DNA of 64,000 bases, from the NCBI GenBank assembly GCA_017562135.1, contig QEYB01000981.1, forward strand, positions 248,001-312,000, read 5' to 3'. The stretch is from Dipylidium caninum. Taxonomy: Eukaryota; Platyhelminthes; Cestoda; Cyclophyllidea; Dipylidiidae. A model generated the notes under the pieces. The model was not told where the DNA came from. It worked only from the letters and a program-made list of their open reading frames with translations, and made no database searches. The position numbers and the translations under genes were made by a program. How positions within the stretch are numbered: position 1 is the stretch's first letter; each line of letters opens with the position of its first letter. Below, piece after piece: positions 14,401-26,400 of this stretch.

Positions 14401-17400
14401 AAGGCCTACGAGTCGCCCGACAGGCCTGTGGACGGTGGAGCCGCCCTCCCGCCGTAGTGGGCGTCGCCCGCGGCGTGACTCATGCCCGATTGTCCCGCCG
14501 TATGATTCGTGGCTCGGCAGCACAGCTTCTGCCGCCATGAGACGCGCCCGGCTAGGAATTCCGACGGATGGGCCTCGGTTACCCTAAGATTCGTCTCATT
14601 TGATGCTTTTTGGCCTCAGTGCCCGCTGACCCCCCTTTTCGCGTGAAATCAGAGGACGTAGGTAGATTTTAAGGCTGATTACGCTTTCCGGAGCCTTCAT
14701 TGTCCCCTGGCAATTTTTCGCCCAATTTGCATAGTGAGATCAAAACTCGTAGAAGAAGGCGCTATCCTTTCCATGTGCAAGTAAATGTTCCTCGGTTGGC
14801 ACCTAATTGTGCCCTCAGACGCCTTGTTTACGTGACCCGGGCGCGCAACGCCCTCTGCGACCTTAGAGAGAAGACAGGTATAATTGTGGTGCCAACCTGC
14901 GAAGTCGTAGGCTCTATCAACCCAGGCGTCGTGACCTCTGACCTTGCGATCCTCAGGTTAATGATCCTGTCCCGCCGCCTTAGAAAAAAAAAACTGTCAC
15001 CGGCCTCATCTAAGCTAAACTTCCTACCGGCTCTGCATTGCGGCCACGGGAAAAGGTAAACTTATGCGATTCGCTGTCACCGACTGGGACTCTCCAACAC
15101 CACACGGCGGCCTGAGGCGAGTTAACGGCCTTCTTCCGTTCCCTACTTCTGCCGTCAGCGCCGGCAGCATCCCCTCCCTGCTGCTTTCAGGGAGCGGTTT
15201 CGTGTGTCGCCGGCTCCGCTCTTTTGACCTGCCGTCCGGGTAGATTTCGCTGCATGAAGGCTCTTAAAAGGACGCGTTTAGCCGCTGTGACGCCCCCGAT
15301 CCACACTTGGGAGTCTTTCGGTAGAATAAAACGCTCTAATTAACGTGAAGTTCCGTTTGAGGCGTTCGTCGGCAGCTAAAAATCTCATAAAAATCCTCTT
15401 TGCAGCCTACCAGACAGATTAAATGCGGACTCCGGTAGTGGATAAAGCGACGAGGTAATCGAACTTGTAATGCTAGCGGTACGACAGCATTTAGCGGTAC
15501 GACAGCATTTGGACCAGCAGGTGTCAGTTTACTCTGAGAGTGGCGCTTAGACATTTCGGTAATCGTATTTCACCATTCTCTCCCCCATCGAGACTTGGCA
15601 AAAGCGTTGACTTTGGCTTGAACAAAACCTTGCTTTGTGACGACCTGCGCATACCGAAGCTGCTTGCTTGCACCTTGTGGCATCGCGAGGGCAAAACAGG
15701 AGTTGGCCGTGCTTTAAGTGTGTCTGTCTCCATTTTAGGTGTATGTGGGCACCTCTCTGCAACCTTCGACGAAATTTCCACTTCTCGTCACCCTGCCGAT
15801 AAACATCCACCCCGACGTAATCCCCTTCCACGTTGTCATTTGGCAGCCGCAAGAAGCCGCCGTCGCCAGTGACCACACGCCCAGCCGCGGCTGGCTCGCC
15901 TGCGCCCCCGTCGCCCACGAGTCCCTCGCACCCGTGCTCGTAAACGGCCGCCGTCTCCCGCTCCCTTCCTACCGACCCTTCAACGGCGAACGCAGACCCC
16001 GACCGGCGCCCCAGACCCTCTCGACCATCCACTGGCTCGCGCCGGGCGACGTCATCCAACTGGGCTCCAGCGGTCGCAGCCGATTTCGCATCTGGCCCGG
16101 TCCGAGCCCCCCTCCGCCTCCCAAACCTCTGTCGCTCCTCTCTGCCTCCTCTGCGACTGCGCGCAGCACGCAGGTGACTGATAACTTGTCGGTAGGCTTT
16201 TGCGCTTCTACACCTGCTGCGGATGGCATCGCAAGAGGTTGGTGGTATTTAGGCTAACTCCTTCACTCGGTATATTTATTGGAGGCGGCCGCCGCAAGCC
16301 CTCCAGTTGCTGAAGCAATTGTGGCTTCTAATCTTACATCCTTTCACTCGCAATTTTGGAGCCACCCACCTCGAGGTTGCGGTGCCGACACCAGGCTTGT
16401 TTGTCGTCGAGAGCGCATTCGGCAAGCCCTCGGGGTTTTTGGGAGGACTTTCAGTGGCAGCGATTTTCTCTTAACAAGGCGCGAGTGGCCCTTTTCCAGC
16501 AGTTGACCATCTATCCGATTCACTCACCATTTGAATCAGAATTTTCGACGGAAAGAGGTTTTTTAAGGCTAGAATAGTCGATGCTTCCAGGCATGACAAG
16601 CGCGGCTGCATTTCGTGGAGCTTTCGGAGGCGCTCGACTAAGTCGTTACTTTTTGTATCAACGCAGTGACGAGTCGTTTCCATGCCAAGCAAACATAGAT
16701 GAGGTTTGGGTTGCATAGATAACGTTTTTCACGGCCTCGAGTTGCTCTTGCAGACACCGACTCCAAGTTGTGATCGCCACCAACACCAGCCGAGCGGAGT
16801 GAGGACGCAGACGCTGCAACAACCTCGCCAACCCCATCATTATCGGCACCAACCGCATCAGAACAACCGTCGTCCCACTTCCATGGATTCGTCTAAGTCG
16901 GACTTCTCGGACAACACCGCGAGCAGCACTTTTCCACTCTCGGTAACGCCGCCTTCCACGGTGGAGGCGGATTCCGCGGTGACGCCTAGAGATTCCCTCA
17001 CGGTCTCCAGCCTCTCCTGCCGCACTCCCGTTCTCGTGGCAGGTGAGTCTGCGCGCAATCTCCTCCTCGCTTTCCCCGCCTTCCCTCCGTTCCCAACTGG
17101 CATTCCTCGTCGCGCCACTGACTGGTAAAGAACGTCCGTCGGGGTGTCCTGAAGCACTGCCTGGGTGGCTTGTCAACAGCTTCCATTGCCGAATTTAGGG
17201 TCCACCTAAAACTTTGTGTGCTTTTGGTAGGACCTTAGCCCTCGTGACAAATCGTCCTTTTGAAGGGAGGACGGGCGAGCCTTTCGCTTTCCTTAGTGCT
17301 CCCCCTGCGTCGTTTGATCCTCTCGGCGGCATGCGGCAACGGGCGGAGTGTGCAGCAATCTTTCGTCCGCACTCTCGGCATCCGGGCGACTCATAGTCCC

Positions 17401-20400
17401 ACCACCGCGTCTGCACCGACGGAAACGAGCCTCATTCCCCTCATTCAAGCCGTGAAGTTGCGTTCCTTGGGCCAGAACGCGTGCGACCCGTCAAGCCTAG
17501 ACGAGGCGGCTGGTTTTAGGGCTCGCAACTTCACATGGGAACTTCCATTATCCCTCTGAGTCTGCGGTACACCAGCCTTTTCAGCAAAACCACGAGGTCT
17601 CCGCTTCTTCCTACTTTATTCTACTGGCGACTCACAAACAATAGGAGTGCGCCCTCGCCCCCACAGTCCTCGGCATAAGTTTCGCCACACCGCCTCCTCC
17701 TCTTCTACCTGTCGGTCTTTTCTCCCCTCAACTCTCACTCCTGGCTTCTGTTGAGGACCTGATATTTTAGGCGTCCTTCGAACCCACAAAAGCATCACAT
17801 TTTAGTCCCCCACCGCCAAAAAAACACCGCCCCTCCTGAGTCGCTACTCGCTCTCAGCTCGCAGTGCCTCTTAGCAGAACCGCATGTGCTATGGGAGTAG
17901 ACGTTGCATCTCGCGCCTACTCCCACCTTCCTCGGTGTTAAGTATTTCCGCCGCGTGAAGGTAAAGTGAGGGCGGGGAGGAAAAAGCGGGGTCGGAAAGA
18001 TGCCGCCGAGAGAATGAAAGCCCTAATTACTCCCTTCACTCAGCATTCTTCTTCCACTTGGTGAAAGAAGGTGAATGGAAATGGTTTTTGGAGGTGAGGC
18101 GTATGCGCGACGCAGTGCAACTTCCCGCCCTCCCGGACGGACTCACGTGACTGCCTGGCATCGCCTCTTTCGTGGCCTCGAGTCCTGCTGCGTTGAAAGC
18201 GTTAGACTAGCTGCTCTGCGCTGCAGCGGAAACATTTGCCGAGATCCCCGACCGAAAAGACGCCCTCCCGGGTGCCGTTTCCCGCTCCGCCTCGCACATG
18301 GCCTGGCCCTTCTAACCCTCGCGCCTGTGGCAAAGACCACCGTTCTGCAGCATCTTCATCCAACTCTTCGTGGTGTTATTTTAGGCGCCAGGCGCATGGA
18401 CACTCGGGTAGTAGTAGATCGTAATCTAGCCAGGGACGACTCGAGTTCTTCCCCTTCTCAAACGCTCTCCACCTCGGGCATCGGCACCTGTGAGTCCGAT
18501 TTACTTAACGACCGCCAACTTTCATACTTTTCACCTGGCTGGAAAGCCCTTTTTGCGGCGGGTGCCGAGATCATCTGACTTTGGGATACGAGGCAGCCAC
18601 CTCCCAGTTCTTGGCCTTTGGGCTGGAACTTGGCGGACTGCAGCAGTTCCCCTTCTGTCCCTTGTTGTGGGTAAACGACTTCTTGGGGGACTCCGGAGGC
18701 AACAGACCATCTCAGCAACCTTGTGGCAACGCGATGAATCGCGTGTCCGGTCGCGGTTTGGCATACCGGGCGGCGGTGGGTCTTGGCGACTTCCGATCTG
18801 TGCACGTCAGAGTCCCCGCCCCCCTTCAGATCACCGACGCAACCGGTGCAGCCGGTCTTGCCACTCACTCGTAACGCGGAGAGGCGCCGTAACTCTCCCA
18901 TCCGGCTTATTCGCCTTCGATGAAACCTCGTGGCTCGTCCTCGCTCAGGCCGTTCGTGTGTGGTATCCGCGAGGAAGGCGGAAGAGCAAGTGCGGAGGGT
19001 GCTGGTCGACCGCCGGCGAGGAGTCCACGACGCCTGTGTTGTGCTCTCTCTCTCTCGAATGCGAGGCGATTAATGGGAAGGGCGGGGCCGCGACGCTATT
19101 CTCTGATGCGCGTTGGCGCTGTTGTCTGCTGTCCATTCTACCGTGTGGCAGGCGCTTTTCTGTCCTTTCCATGCCGCACCGTTGTCACCGCCGCAGGTGC
19201 TTCCAACGTGGTCTTCCTCTTTCTTACAGGCACCAAACAAACTGACAGCCGGTCGGGCAACGCCTCGTTAGTACTCAAGACGTCGAGCAGCCCCGGAGCA
19301 CCGCCCCTTCTCGATCGCCTGCCGTGCCAACTGGCCTACGCTCCCTCCACTTTGGACGCTCTGCTGGACTGGCTGCTGTTGGAGCCTTTCAGTCCGAGAC
19401 GAGGAGGTCAGGAGGACAAAGAGGAAGCCTCCTCCTTCCCCTCTTCCTGTCCTCTGGGGCCAGCTTTCAGCATTTATCTGATGCTGCGAGCCATTTGTCG
19501 ACAGTGCGACCGATGGGAGAGTCTGGAGAACAAGAAAATGGCGGCAATGCCGGCAAGTGAATTTCTTCATCTGAAATGCCCGCGAACCACACGTTAACAA
19601 TTGAAATTTCTAGGGAAAAAAGGTACTGACGATGCCCGCCGTTGGGTGGGCGGGTGGGCAGCAGAGACACCACTATTAATCACAAACGCTGGACTGCACC
19701 TCCAGTCCCAGCCTTTTTCGCGGCGGAGCCTCTTCATTTCGCCCGGCTTCGGCCTTGGCGTCTCGCACTCCTCTCCCTGTGGGCGAGTTACCAGCCCGCT
19801 CCGCGCTGTCACAGACACCCTCCGTGGCCGCCCGCCTTTTTTGCCTCTTGGTTTGGTGAGAGTTGGCATTTCCGTGGCACTACGTGACACCTCCGTCCTA
19901 TTTTCGAATCCCCAGCCTTTGTCCCAGTCATTTCGCCTTGCGGTGTCGCGCCCAAATGCCGCGATTCTGTTGCGAAATCCCACCGCGTCGTCGTCTTACT
20001 TCAACTGTTGCCCGGAAGAGGCTCTACTTTTTCAGTTTCATACCTCCTCCCCTCGAAGTGGCCCATTCGGCACGAATCTCAGTGGTAGTACTGGTAGTTC
20101 TATGACCTCTTCAAAGTTCCCGTGTTTTGAAGTTCTGTTGTCTTCCTCTTTGGTTCCTGCCTCACTTCTCGGTTTAAGTGGGGCGGAGAAGGCATAGAAA
20201 GCAAAGAAATCTACGCACTCAGTAGCTTTAGAGCAGCCTTCCATGTCTGCTTTTAGGACACGAGGAAGGCAGCGGAAATGAAGACGAAGCAACGCATTCG
20301 CCGACAGCGCGAACTGCTCACCCTCCTCGTGGCCGTGGCGGACCGTCTCGTGGCGGTGGGAAGTTGGCTGGCAGAGAGCTGTGCCCAGGACTCGAGGAGT

Positions 20401-23400
20401 TCGCACGAGGAGCTAGAAGAGAGAGCCGAAAGGGGCTCTGCCATCCTCTCCAACATCAGTCAGCTCCTGCACTTCATCTCCAAGGACCTTGACCTTCAGC
20501 ACGTCTTCCAGGTCGGCCGCGCACTTTGCACTATGCTCCAAACCGATGTTGAATCGGTGTCTTCTATGGTCTCATAGGCCACTAACTTGTTCCATTCTCA
20601 CCGAGAACGAAAGATTTCCAGGTCTTATTGCACAAAGCAGTGTTCCTGTTGTAATCTCTACCTGAGACGAGATTTCTGTCTCCCTTTGTGTGGCAGTTGG
20701 ACGAAAAGGACGACGGAGTGGGCGAATGCAGGACGGCCTGGATGGCGCTAACCGACCGCATTGCGGAGCTCGTCGAGTCCGTTTTCAACAGTCTGCTGGC
20801 CACTTTAACCGCCCTTATTGCCTGCGAGCAGTGTCTTCCCACCCTAATGGCCTCATGGGACCTTCGGGCGAGCACGTGCCGCGGCAACGAAGCGGATCCC
20901 CTGGAAGGAGAAGAGGACGAAGAAGCGGAAGAAGCGGAGGTGGAGGAGGAGGAGGAGGTGGACATTGAACTTACTGATGACACGTCAATCGACGAGTTGG
21001 TGGGTGTCATATTTGTCTCCTCTTACCTCCGTAGGCAGCTTGGCCTCTCATGCACAGAGTAGATTAGCAAGCGTAGCTCCCGTCGGGCGCCTCCAGCGCC
21101 CCTCGACCCTGTCTGTCGGTGGCTCTCTAAAAGGAAATTTTCCGCACCGCGGAGGTGTAGGAGGCATGCGGGTCGCCTTGAAGTGCTTCCGCACCCAGGC
21201 TCGAAGCTGGCCATTCCGCTTTCAGCGGGAAGCACTCCGCGTGCCCCTTATAACGCGCTCCAAGCCCCGTAACTGGTGTTTCGACAACTCCTCATCCACC
21301 CAAAACTGTTTTTCTCTGCCACTTGAACCGCAAATTCTCAAGAAGGCTGTCACACTTAGTCGCAATTTTCACCCGCTCGGTGACACTCTCACGCTGAGCC
21401 CAAGCGCGAGAGCGTTGCATTCCTCCTCCTCCACCTCCTCCTCCTCGGTCAGACGGCTTTCCATGCGAGAGTGGACTTGGTATTTTCGTCGGTGAATGCC
21501 GATTTTATTTGGGTGGTCAGCGGCCTGATCTGCTTCCCACGAGAGTCCCTCGCTGTTTGGTGGTGCGCACACCCACGTCCCACGGTCATTAAGCCCCGCG
21601 AGTTCACACTTTGAATTTATCGTTGCTCGCACGGTGCGGTTAAGCGACGCCCTGAGAGCCCTCACCACGTCTCACCAATTTATCTTCACTCGAGAAAGTT
21701 TTTAACTCAACTCCCTTTTGTAGCGAGCAGTCTGATTTCAAAATTCGAGTCATTTACGACTTGCCTCCCACCTGCCGAGCTCTTGGCATCTTGGTCTCCT
21801 CTCCGTTTTCGTTAAGTCGGACCCGGTGTTGGACGAGTTGACGAAAATTCTGGCCGTCCTGCACGCCAGCCTTGTGAATCCGGCCTTCCTGGTGCAGTTG
21901 TTCGCGCGTCTCCTCCACTACATTGGCGCGCGCCTCTTCAATGGACTGGTGGAGGATCCGGCGCGAGTTTCACCGCAGTGGGGCCGCCTCCTCTTCGAGT
22001 GGATCCACAAGAAACTCGTGGGATGGGCGGAGCCTCAGGGTCTTCGCGTGGCTGTAGAGTGCTACCTCACTCGGCTTTCCCAGGTAGGCCCATCGGCGGT
22101 TAACCACCGCTTCTCTGCCCTGCCTCGGACCTCATAACCGCTGCTTGGAAACAAAGCCTCAGCTCCAGCACCATAGAAAAGTGCAGCGATAGTGCGGCGA
22201 AGGCGCAAGTAGTTTCTCTTTCCTCGTGGTTGAAAGCCTCATTTAGCGATTGTACTGAAAGTTACTGTGACATGCCCCTCGGAACAACTCCAAGGTTGAT
22301 TTGCACGCCGTCTCGTGGGATCTGCTGACTGCCACCGTCTCCTACACCAGCGCCAGAACCTTTTCCACATCAGTAGCCCTCTTTACTGTCGCTGCGAACG
22401 AGGTAGATGCGAGTTTTGCCAGCGCTACAGTCGCTGAACCCATCCACACCGTCTCGGTGGTCCGGTGGTGCCAGGAGCCACTGCCGCTCGACTTCCCCCT
22501 TGTTGGCGCCGATTGACCTTCTCCCAGCTCTCTCGCGTCTCCTTATGGCACGGCGTCTAGCACGTCCACCACGACTCCAACCAAGGCAAGAGAGCGACGC
22601 CACAGCGTATCAGAGACATACAACCGCCGCAGAGGCTGAAATAGGCCGAGCTGACTGTCTTAACGAGGTCTCCAACGCTTTGCCCATTCGATCGTTCCTT
22701 AATCCCTTTTCCCATTCACATCGGGTGAAGGAACGTAAAATCGAGAAAGTGATGCGACCTGACCGTGTGTGTGGGTGTGTGTGTGTGGCCTTCCCACGAT
22801 CTTCTCTCTTCCTCTTAAGGCCTCGGACCTGATGCAGGCGGATACGAAGACGGTGGAGAGTCTCTACAACACCGCCGTGGACCTGGACCGACTGAACTCG
22901 GCCCAAGTGCGCTTCCTGCTCTGCGCCTACCGGCCATCGTACGCGAAGCCACTGCTCCACTTGGCTGTCGCCGGAGCTCCCGCCGAAGGCACCTCGCAGC
23001 ACATCCCCTCCCAGTGGATAGACTTCGTCATCTCGGGTGTCAGCCAGGTCAGTCTCCTTCCCTCTTCCACTGTGTCTTTTGCGCTTCTCATTGCCTTTGA
23101 AATAGAGTCCCTCTGAGGCCCCCCTCTCGTCCTCTTTGGGGCATGTCTCCATCTCGTCGTCGCCCCCAACTGCCTCCTGATGTGTTGGGCAGTACTACGG
23201 GAAAAAACTCCGCCGGTTAGGTGAATATGTCTAGCTGGAAGTGCGCTCCTCTCAGCTTCAAAGTCAGCCCCGCTCCAGCGCTCTGCGCCTGGCCTTTATC
23301 GCCTCAGCTTATTCCGTCGTCAGAAATGAGCCCGTAAAGCGCGCAAGAGGCCGTAAAGCGATGATGTTTTCATTTGGGAACGCTGGAGAAGGTTGTTTGC

Positions 23401-26400
23401 TCCCAGACACCCAGTCTCAAGGAGACGGTGCTGTCCGTTGCCTCCCTGCTCTCCCGGGCTTGCTGGTAATCGCGGCGGACGCCGTGCCGGAATCGGGGCT
23501 GGACGAGCACGGCGCCCTCTGCCGCTCTGGGGAGAACATCACCTGAGGCCTCGACGCCCGTTTGACGAGGCTGCAGCTCACCGCCAAATTCTGTGATTTT
23601 CTCGCCATTTTTCAACATGCAGACCCCGTTGCTAACACAGAAAACGTTAAAGTTGGGTCGTTTTGGCGGACTCAGCGCAAGTCTTCGCTGGACTGCCAAG
23701 TGGCCTCCACTGCATTGCTTCCGTCGCCGCCATCACCGCCTCCTCCAGCTCTTCCTCCCCCCGCTGTTTACGAGTGGACCCTTTCTGCCCGGTCCCCTCC
23801 GTGTGCAGTGATTCTTCCCTGCAACTGCTATGCTCTTCAGCATCTGAGGGTGCTTCTTCCTGTGGCAAAATGCAATTATGCCTTTCAGGAGACCCTTCAA
23901 TGGCTTCACAGTACCGCCGGGTGATAAAATGCGGCGGTTCATTTTATCACTTCTGCCTCGGTGTTTTTTCTACTCCGTCTGATGCTGGGGATTTCCATGA
24001 AAGAGCCTTTTCATTCCCACTTCTGCCCTTGTTTTTGCCTTTCTTGAGGCAGTCTTTTGCCACCACCGCGCCAAGCGGTCATCTCGTTTAACCCATCTTT
24101 TTGAACTTCGGCAAAGTAGCGCAGCTCTTTTTCTGTTCTGCCCCGACTTGTCTAAGGCGCCAAATTCGGTGGATGTGTTGCCTCCTTGTAGCCAAGCGCA
24201 TTCCTTTTCGTCCACAACCAACGAGATTCACGAATAATCTCGGTTGTGCTTCAGGTCTCAGACCGTCTGCTCGCTGAAGAGTCCGAACAACCGGGCTGGA
24301 AGCCTCAACTCCAAGAAACGCTGGACCTGCACTTACCTCTGCTTTTGCCGGACGACTGCTATCCCTCCTCCACTCCCATCAGGAATCCCCACTTCGACTC
24401 GAGCATTCAGCCTGCGGAAGAGGACCAGGAGCCGGCCACGGAGGGGCAAACGTCTCCTGCCAAAAGCCAACTCGGCTCCGTGGAGATGTCCCATCTCAGC
24501 GCATTTCTGCAACCGGCCCTGCTCAGCGGCTGGTGTCGTCTCTCCATGCGTCAGGTGCCCAGCCTGCGCAACGAGGCCTGGCTCTCCTGGGATGTCTACC
24601 TCGCCCCGGAGACCGCCTCGCCTCCTCAAGCCGACCAGTCCGCCCCCGATTCCGCGCCGCCTCGTGACAGCCCCGGACCTAAGGTTAGCCTCGAAAGTGG
24701 TTGTTAGAACGCGGGATGACGTTATAGCCGCCCTCGACGACTCCACGGACATGGGGAGGAGGGGCGGCGACGACAACGCCATGAACTGAATTTATTGCGC
24801 GCTCGCAATAAAATCCGTATGGTTCATCCTCCCTCCCGGATGCATTTCCGCATCAGCTATTATAGTGGCAGCTGGATTAATTGGGGGTTAATAGCTCCCA
24901 CCTTAGCGAGAGTTTATCTTCCTCGAACATTCAACTGCCTCAGAGGTGTTCACGCCACACGGAGAACGTGTGAGCCTCCATCCTCCTTCCCAATGTGCCA
25001 CAAGTTTTGCGTTACTCCCCGTCTCAACGTGGTCCACTTCCATGTGGCGACATGCGAAGTGCGACACTGCCGCGGTAGGAGCGCCTCGGCCACCGTCCGT
25101 GGTCTGTGCCATCCTTCGTTCGTATGGCGCGACGTACGGGAATCCGTCGTCTCCAGCGCTTTTCTCGTCCTCTACATGCCGTTCCATGTCATACGTGGAG
25201 CTGCGCATCTCCTGAGGCCTTGCACTGCTCCCGACGCTCCCCGACCTGGGCTTTTCGCCACGGCAGCGAGTAAGGCAGGACTATTTTCCCGTGTGGTGAG
25301 ATGAAAACCCCTAGGGCGACCAACGCACCTCGTCACGTGACAGCGAAGGAGGGCAAAAAAGCGATGTAGTGCTGGCCATCCTCAATAATTCAATGGCGCC
25401 CCGTCCCCGGCCTGGATGTGGCTCGTTTAATAGCTGAGTGAAGTGAATAGGCGCCTAATTAAGCCTCCAGCAGTCAGCGTCGCGCTGGGCACCAGGGAAA
25501 GGAGGTGCGAAATTAGGGCTCTGAGGACACCACTTAGTTGCGCCCAATTGTTCTGGTGGCATCGCCGTCCAGACGCGCCCCTCGCCGTGCCACCACGTCC
25601 TTCTTGCGAAGCCCGCGCGACGTCGCCAGGCAACCCCACCGGGCAAATCCTCCCTTTTAGACACCACCGGATTTCGAGGCCCCCTCGCCTCCCACAGAGA
25701 GTAAATCGAAACTCCTCCATCCCGACTCGCTCTCCCCTGGTTCTGAGTCTGATCTCGGCTCAAGCAATTCCTTGGACTCGGTCAAAGTCGAGGAGGCCAG
25801 AAATGTGCGGGTTTTCACTGTCTCGGTGCCCAAAATGGGCAACAACCTCGGCCTTAGCATCGTCGCCGCCCGCGTAAGTCCGCGTCGATTTGAGCTAAAC
25901 GTCTTCTCTGTCTCCCGTATTCGACGTTCTGGTAAAAGCAATTAAACAGGGACTTGATTCGTGCCCTTCGTGCACACACCGGCCACTTATCCGCTCTGCC
26001 CTCCTTCATAACAGTCGGAGGACGGAAGTGACCTCGGCATCTACGTGAAAGCGATAGCACCGGGCGGTGGCGCCTCTCAAGCGCGCTGGTTAGGCGGGCA
26101 GGAAGGAGATCGGCCACCGCAGCCGGTAATCGCTCCTGGCGACCGGATACTGGCTGTGGACGGGAAGGAGACCCGGTGGTTGTCGCAGGACGCGGCGGCG
26201 CGTTTGGTTAGTCTCGCGGGCGCGGAGGTGCATCTCACCCTAGCACGCAACCTCGGACTCGGCTGCGTCGCTGCCGCCGTGCCCGCCCGCGATCTGCGGA
26301 GGCGCAACGGCCAATTCCTCCCCTCTCAGAACACCACGGCAACCTCTGCCTCGTCCCCGTCCTCGCTGCAGGTAGGCTCCGCCCTCCCCGCTCGCCAAAC

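Noticed and set aside
15547..16059. 170-codon minus frame
   Set aside because: It is the antisense shadow of the FHA exon of afadin.
18490..19245. 251-codon plus frame in afadin intron 8
   Set aside because: GC-rich, with overlapping open frames on both strands. Exon 8 splices in phase directly to 19,230, and no recognisable domain is present.
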